A stretch of DNA of 9,303 nucleotides from CAYPEK01 sp964409645. Its GTDB lineage: Bacteria; UBP15; UBA6099. How positions within the stretch are numbered: the stretch's first letter is position 1; every line of letters starts with the position of its first letter. The DNA lies in the NCBI GenBank assembly GCA_964409645.1, contig CAYPEK010000145.1, positions 1-9,303 on the forward strand. Direction: 5' to 3'. The translations under genes and the position numbers were made by a program. Below, piece by piece: positions 6,002 to 9,303 of the stretch. The notes under the pieces were generated by a model. The model saw nothing but the letters and a program-made list of their open reading frames with translations, was not told where the DNA came from and ran no database searches.

Positions 6002-6775
6002 ATGGGAAGGATTACTGAGGCGCTGAAAGCAACTCTGGCGGCTTCATTGCTGCTGCTGGTGTTTGCCGGAGCGCAACCCGCTTCCGCGAATGTGGGAGTG
6101 GACGGAAGCGTTACGTATGTCACGAGGTATATCTGGCGCGGGCAGGATCTGCTGCCGAACAACGACGGCGCGATCCAGCCGAGCCTGACACTCGGACTGC
6201 CGGGCAGCCTTTCGCTGAATATGTGGGGCTCCTACGGCATCGGCGGGCCGAACGAGAAGGACGAGCTCGACGAACTCGACTTCACGTTGAGCTATTCGGG
6301 CGCGATCACGAAGTACATCGAGTACACGTTAGGCCACACGTACTACACGTTCCACACGGCCGGGCCGGACGAATCGCAGGAGACGTTTGCGGGCGTTTCG
6401 TTCAAGACGTTCCTGAACCCGTCGCTTACTCTGTACGGCGACTGGGGAAGCGATGTGAGCCGCGGATACTATCTGCTCGCATCGGCGTCGCATGATTTTT
6501 CGCTCGGCTGGGGCATCAAGAACGTCGCGCCGGCGCTGACGCTGTCGGTTTCGGCGGGCTACAGCGACGGCCAGTGGAGCATGGAGCCGGACCTGAGCGA
6601 TCTCAACATCGGACTCGCGCTGCCGATCAAGGCGGGCGTGTTCACGATTAAGCCGTTGGTTACTTATACGTACGTTCCGGACAAGGCGTCGGTCTATTCG
6701 GGCGAGTCTTCGCCGCCCAAGCCGAACGTCTCGGACGAAATATGGGGCGGAGTGGCATTTGAATTCGGGTTCTGA
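6002..6775 (+). CDS. TorF/Gcw_chp-like putative outer membrane porin
   Basis: This 257-residue protein is probably a small outer-membrane beta-barrel. The N-terminus is a clear Sec signal peptide (hydrophobic core about 10-23, likely cleavage after PASA at about residue 29, before NVGVDG). The mature protein shows alternating strands rich in Tyr, Trp, Gly and Ser, and ends in aromatic-terminated FEFGF, the barrel-assembly signal of outer membrane proteins. The stretch SVTYVTRYIWRGQDLLPNN near the mature start resembles the TorF/Gcw_chp family of uncharacterised porins. The ATG at 6002 has GGAGG at 5990-5994 with 7-nt spacing. It is the first gene after the sigma-54 promoter and lies upstream of amt and glnK, suggesting a role in uptake of a nitrogen compound across the outer membrane. 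That substrate is inference. Similar small barrels of unrelated families are the main alternative. Confidence 0.75.
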   Translation: MGRITEALKATLAASLLLLVFAGAQPASANVGVDGSVTYVTRYIWRGQDLLPNNDGAIQPSLTLGLPGSLSLNMWGSYGIGGPNEKDELDELDFTLSYSGAITKYIEYTLGHTYYTFHTAGPDESQETFAGVSFKTFLNPSLTLYGDWGSDVSRGYYLLASASHDFSLGWGIKNVAPALTLSVSAGYSDGQWSMEPDLSDLNIGLALPIKAGVFTIKPLVTYTYVPDKASVYSGESSPPKPNVSDEIWGGVAFEFGF

Positions 6776-6799
6776 GGGGTGATTTAACGGGGTAGCAAA

Positions 6800-6838
6800 C
6801 CGGCGGCCGTCTGATGTTATGCGGGGGACGGCCGCCGG
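6800..6838 (+). terminator. Perfect 12-bp GC hairpin between porin gene and amt
   Basis: CCGGCGGCCGTC (6800-6811) pairs perfectly with GACGGCCGCCGG (6827-6838) around a 15-nt loop. There is no T-run after it, so it is not a classical intrinsic terminator. It could be a partial terminator, an mRNA-stabilising or processing element that sets porin and amt levels apart, or a terminator read together with Rho. Confidence 0.5.
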
Positions 6839-6930
6839 GAAGCTCCCTTCGACATCAAGGCCGGAGCCGAACAAACCCGGTTTACCATAGATAAAACACA
6901 GTTCTTGAAAAAGCGGTTTTGGAGCCGTTC

Positions 6931-6946
6931 CGGGCCATGCTTTGCC
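6931..6946 (+). promoter_or_regulatory. Weak candidate sigma-54 promoter for amt
   Basis: GG (6932-6933), 10 bp, then GC (6944-6945) within TTTGC gives the sigma-54 spacing and a good -12 half, but the -24 half (CGGGCCA) is poor. It ends 31 bp before the amt ATG. In GC-rich DNA this can arise by chance. Confidence 0.2.
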
Positions 6947-6977
6947 CGCGTGCGGCCCCAAGGGAGGTAAAAAAGAA

Positions 6978-8561
6978 ATGAAAACGGCAAACTTAAGGAT
7001 GCGAATGGGCATCATGGTGATCGTGATGGCGATCGCCACAATTTGTGTGATGGGGCTCGCGGACAGCGGCCCGACGCCCGACCCGACCGGCGGTGCGACC
7101 GGCGTCGCGGCGGACGTGGTCGGCGCGACGGAAAACGCCCCAACGGCGGACGACTTGAAGCTGGCCGAAAAGACCGAACCGGTCGCCGCCAAACTGGCCG
7201 ACGTCGTCGGCCACAACCGGGTCGCGATCAACATGGTGTGGATGCTGATCTGCGGCTTCCTCGTCATGTTCATGCAGGCCGGATTTGCGATGGCTGAAAC
7301 GGGGTTCACCCGCGCCAAGAATGCCGGGCACACGATGGCAATGAACTTTATGGTCTATGCCATCGGGATGCTCGGCTTCTGGGTGTGCGGTTTCGCCCTG
7401 CAGATGGGCGGCTCCGGCGGCGCAGCGAGCCTCGGCGGCGGCGGAGTGCTGAACGGAGAAGTCGCCATCCATCTTTTCGGAAAGACATTCGGCCTCTTCG
7501 GCACGAAGGGCTTTTTCCTTTCAGGAATGACCTACGACACCGTCGTGTTCGGGATATTCCTGTTCCAGATGGTGTTCATGGACACCACGGCGACCATCCC
7601 GACGGGCGCGATGGCCGAGCGGTGGACGCTGAAATCGTTCATAATTTACGGATTCTTCATCTCGGCGATCGTGTATCCGCTGTTTGCAAACTGGGTGTGG
7701 GGCGGCGGCTGGCTGTCCCAGCTCGGCGCCAACTTCGGGCTCGGCCACGGACACGTTGATTTCGCCGGTTCGAGCGTGGTGCACATGACGGGCGGTGTTG
7801 CGGCGCTCGCGGGCGCGATGGTGCTCGGGCCGCGCATCGGCAAGTTCACCAACGGCAAGCCGAACCCCATGCCCGGCCACCATATTCCGATGGCGGTTGC
7901 GGGCTGCTTCATCCTCGCATTCGGCTGGTTCGGATTCAACGCCGGATCGTCGCTTGCGGGCGGCGACCTGCGCATCGCAGTGATCGCCACGAACACAATG
8001 CTCGCAGGCGGCGCGGCGGCGTTCTCTTCGCTCCTCTTCATGTGGTGGCGGTTCGGCAAACCGGACATCTCGATGTCCGCCAACGGACTTCTCGCCGGCC
8101 TCGTCGCGATCACCGCGCCCTGTGCGTTCGTCAACTCAGTATCGGCAGTCATCATCGGACTTATAGCGGGCGTGCTGGTGTGCGTGAGCGTATTCTTCTT
8201 CGAGCGCGTGATGAAAGTTGACGACCCGGTCGGCGCGATCTCGGTCCACGGGATCAACGGCGCGTGGGGAGTGCTTGCGTTGGGCCTGTTCGCGGACGGC
8301 ACATACGGCGCAGGCCTGAACGGGATCGCGGAACCGGTCCGCGGGCTGTTCTACGGCGACGGCGGCCAGTTCGTCGCGCAGTGCATCGGCACCATCACCA
8401 ACATCATGTTCGTCTTCATCGTCATGTACGTCTTCTTCAAAATACTGAACAAAATCACGCCGCTGCGCGTTCCGGCGGAGCAGGAGATTCAGGGGCTCGA
8501 TCAGTTCGAGGTCTCGGTCTCGGCATACCCCGATTTCCCGGTTCGCGTGACATATATGTGA
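6978..8561 (+). CDS. amtB: Ammonium transporter (Amt/MEP/Rh channel)
   Basis: This 527-residue inner membrane channel imports ammonium. A signal-peptide-like segment (MKTANLRMRM, then a hydrophobic stretch to about residue 27) and a 50-residue Ala/Pro/Asp/Thr-rich linker (30-80) precede the channel. Core motifs are MQAGFAMAETGFTRAKNAG at 99-117, D261 in HVDFAG, the first pore histidine H269 in VVHMTGG, FGWFGFNAGSS at 315-325 and the second pore histidine H424 in SVHGINGAWG. D261-H269 spacing matches E. coli D160-H168. Ten or more hydrophobic segments follow one another. The tail EIQGLDQFEVSVSAYPDF at 503-520 is the type that docks PII protein. The start is the ATG at 6978 with GGGAGG at 6962-6967; an upstream TTG (6942) would add 12 residues that fall over the ribosome binding site. 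glnK follows after 36 bp. The long exported linker is unusual compared with E. coli AmtB. Confidence 0.96.
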   Translation: MKTANLRMRMGIMVIVMAIATICVMGLADSGPTPDPTGGATGVAADVVGATENAPTADDLKLAEKTEPVAAKLADVVGHNRVAINMVWMLICGFLVMFMQAGFAMAETGFTRAKNAGHTMAMNFMVYAIGMLGFWVCGFALQMGGSGGAASLGGGGVLNGEVAIHLFGKTFGLFGTKGFFLSGMTYDTVVFGIFLFQMVFMDTTATIPTGAMAERWTLKSFIIYGFFISAIVYPLFANWVWGGGWLSQLGANFGLGHGHVDFAGSSVVHMTGGVAALAGAMVLGPRIGKFTNGKPNPMPGHHIPMAVAGCFILAFGWFGFNAGSSLAGGDLRIAVIATNTMLAGGAAAFSSLLFMWWRFGKPDISMSANGLLAGLVAITAPCAFVNSVSAVIIGLIAGVLVCVSVFFFERVMKVDDPVGAISVHGINGAWGVLALGLFADGTYGAGLNGIAEPVRGLFYGDGGQFVAQCIGTITNIMFVFIVMYVFFKILNKITPLRVPAEQEIQGLDQFEVSVSAYPDFPVRVTYM

Positions 8562-8581
8562 GGTTGCCTTACGGCAAAATA

Positions 8582-8588
8582 AAGGAGG
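8582..8588 (+). promoter_or_regulatory. Strong Shine-Dalgarno of glnK
   Basis: AAGGAGG, 9 nt before the ATG at 8598, within the 36-bp gap after amtB. No separate promoter is visible there, so glnK is probably cotranscribed with amtB. Confidence 0.8.
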
Positions 8589-8597
8589 ATTCCGAAA

Positions 8598-8936
8598 ATG
8601 AAACTCATCACTGCATACATACAGCCGCAAAAGCTGGATGAAGTTAAGAGAGCGCTGTATCAGGCGCAGGTATATAAGATATCCGTGATCAACGCGCTGG
8701 GCTGCGGCAGGCAGCAGGGCCACAAAGAGACCTACCGCGGGCTGGACCGCGAGGTGAATCTGCTGATGAAAACGCGGCTCGAAATCGCCGTGAACGAGGA
8801 TTTCGTTCAGCCGACCATCGACGCGATCATCAAGGGCGCGCGCACGGGCAACATCGGCGACGGGAAAATCTTCATCACCGACCTCGTCGAGTGCATACGG
8901 ATAAGCACGGGCGAAAAAGGCGGCATCGCAATCTGA
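8598..8936 (+). CDS. glnK: PII nitrogen-signalling protein GlnK
   Basis: This 112-residue protein has exactly the usual PII length. It senses ATP/ADP and 2-oxoglutarate as a trimer and blocks the Amt channel when nitrogen is plentiful. Visible landmarks are G37-R38-Q39 at the T-loop base, T-loop QGHKETYRGLDRE (40-52), K58, the TGNIGDGKIFI signature at 83-93 with nucleotide-binding G87-D88-G89-K90, and R101. R47, the residue that plugs the channel in E. coli GlnK, is kept. Tyr51, the residue uridylylated by GlnD in enterobacteria and adenylylated in actinobacteria, is Arg here; Ser49 of cyanobacterial PII is Leu. Tyr46 remains. R103 is Ser. Control is thus probably by effector binding alone. 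The pairing with amtB supports GlnK over GlnB. It ends the cluster, followed by a strong terminator. Confidence 0.95.
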   Translation: MKLITAYIQPQKLDEVKRALYQAQVYKISVINALGCGRQQGHKETYRGLDREVNLLMKTRLEIAVNEDFVQPTIDAIIKGARTGNIGDGKIFITDLVECIRISTGEKGGIAI

Positions 8937-8960
8937 CCGCCGACGTTAGATAACTACGCG

Positions 8961-9027
8961 CTTCGTCTCCGAACCGGACGAAGCCGGGTTCCATACGCAA
9001 ACCTCAGTAATCCAAGGTTCTCCTTGG
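8961..9027 (+). other. Two hairpins in the glnK 3' untranslated region
   Basis: CTTCGTC (8961-8967) pairs with GACGAAG (8977-8983). CCAAGG (9012-9017) pairs with CCTTGG (9022-9027) around the loop TTCT, with one more T-A pair outside. They lie ahead of the main terminator. They may protect the mRNA 3' end or belong to a 3'-derived RNA; no family is recognised. Confidence 0.4.
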
Positions 9028-9031
9028 AACG

Positions 9032-9065
9032 GCGTCTCCGCTCGCAGGCGGGGGCGCTTTTTTTT
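9032..9065 (+). terminator. Rho-independent terminator of the porin-amt-glnK cluster
   Basis: GCGTCTCCGC (9032-9041) pairs with GCGGGGGCGC (9048-9057), a 10-bp GC-rich stem with two G-U pairs and the 6-nt loop TCGCAG. It is followed immediately by eight Ts (9058-9065). It lies 95 bp past the glnK stop. Confidence 0.9.
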
Positions 9066-9078
9066 GGCGCAATCAAGG

Positions 9079-9217
9079 CGGGGACTGGCAACGGCGGGAA
9101 TCGTCGGTGCCTGTACCGCCTTGAAGTAGCATGAGATGATAACGTCGCATAATAGCGCTGCTTAAAAACGGTACAGGCACCGCGATAAAGCCGCGTTGCC
9201 AGTCCCTGTTTTTAAGC
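9079..9217. repeat. Nested inverted repeat of REP/MITE type
   Basis: The outer arms are GGGACTGGCAACG (9081-9093) with CGTTGCCAGTCCC (9194-9206), 13 bp perfect and extended by CGG/CCG past a one-base bulge. The inner arms are CGGTGCCTGTACCG (9105-9118) with CGGTACAGGCACCG (9169-9182), 14 bp perfect, extended by TCG/CGA past another bulge. A competing third pair is TGCTTAAAAAC (9159-9169) with GTTTTTAAGCA (9208-9218). The GACTGGC and GGTGCCTGTACC words resemble extragenic palindromes spread by REP-associated tyrosine transposases, or short non-autonomous elements. No transposase is encoded here. The 50-nt centre (9119-9168) is not coding. Confidence 0.7.
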
Positions 9218-9218
9218 A

Positions 9219-9303
9219 TGGAGATGGTTGTTTTGATGTGCAAAAAGAATGGAGCGGCTTTCAATAACAAAAACTGTATGATAAAATAATAATGCTGATT
9301 GTC
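9219..9303. other. AT-rich right edge, no supported gene
   Basis: After the repeat the sequence is AT-rich. A TGA-TAAAAT extended -10-like element (9279-9287) and an ATG at 9292 lie at the very edge, possibly the promoter or start of a gene beyond the window. There is no ribosome binding site and too little sequence to judge. Confidence 0.25.

Noticed and set aside
6329..7333. 334-codon minus-strand ORF crossing the porin-amtB gap
   Set aside because: It is antisense to two clear genes, has no recognisable domain and looks like a composition artefact.
9073..9270. 65-codon minus-strand ORF at the right edge
   Set aside because: It consists mostly of the palindromic repeat and has no ribosome binding site.
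1..9303. CRISPR array, tRNA or rRNA genes
   Set aside because: No regularly spaced direct repeats, cloverleaf or rRNA-like sequence was seen on either strand.

Overview
The window looks like part of a scaffold from an uncultured Gram-negative (two-membrane) bacterium. It encodes a protein with an outer-membrane beta-barrel signature, an exported ammonium channel and a sigma-54 activator. A run of exactly 100 Ns at 2869-2968 marks a scaffold join of unknown true length. The left block (1-2868) is visibly AT-rich. The right block (2969-9303) has GC-rich genes with AT-rich intergenic DNA. The two blocks may therefore differ in origin: a horizontally acquired restriction-modification island, or in the worst case a mis-join. 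I cannot assign a species.

Left block, minus strand: a two-gene type II restriction-modification operon. An AccI-family-like restriction endonuclease comes first (2702-1632). A gamma-type adenine-N6 DNA methyltransferase follows (1639-62). They overlap by 8 bp, so they are probably translationally coupled.

Right block, first part: msrAB (3070-4092, plus strand), a fused methionine sulfoxide reductase A/B. A 25-codon hydrophobic ORF (2993-3070) with a strong ribosome binding site precedes it and overlaps it as TGATG. One added base at about 3063/3064 would join the two ORFs into a single lipoprotein with a textbook lipobox (LVAG|C). This points to a frameshift, real or technical.

Right block, second part: a nitrogen-assimilation module. 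A NifA-type sigma-54 activator (GAF, AAA+ with GAFTGA, Fis-type HTH; 5677-4127, minus) is divergent from a plus-strand cluster. That cluster is a TorF/Gcw_chp-like outer membrane protein (6002-6775), an Amt ammonium channel (6978-8561) and a PII protein GlnK (8598-8936), ending in a strong rho-independent terminator (9032-9065). The 324-bp divergent intergenic region holds a near-consensus -24/-12 sigma-54 promoter facing the outer membrane gene. It also holds a near-perfect sigma-70 promoter facing the regulator and four copies of an ACA-N4-TGT palindrome. The copies sit about 110-225 bp upstream of the sigma-54 promoter, at normal enhancer distance, and one lies inside the regulator's own promoter. 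The layout suggests an autoregulated activator driving ammonium uptake through an enhancer motif unlike the classical NifA site (TGT-N10-ACA). The PII protein lacks the modifiable Tyr51 but keeps the channel-plugging Arg47, so control by GlnD-type uridylylation is unlikely.

Right edge: downstream of the terminator is a nested, long inverted repeat of REP/MITE type (9079-9217), then AT-rich sequence with no supported gene.
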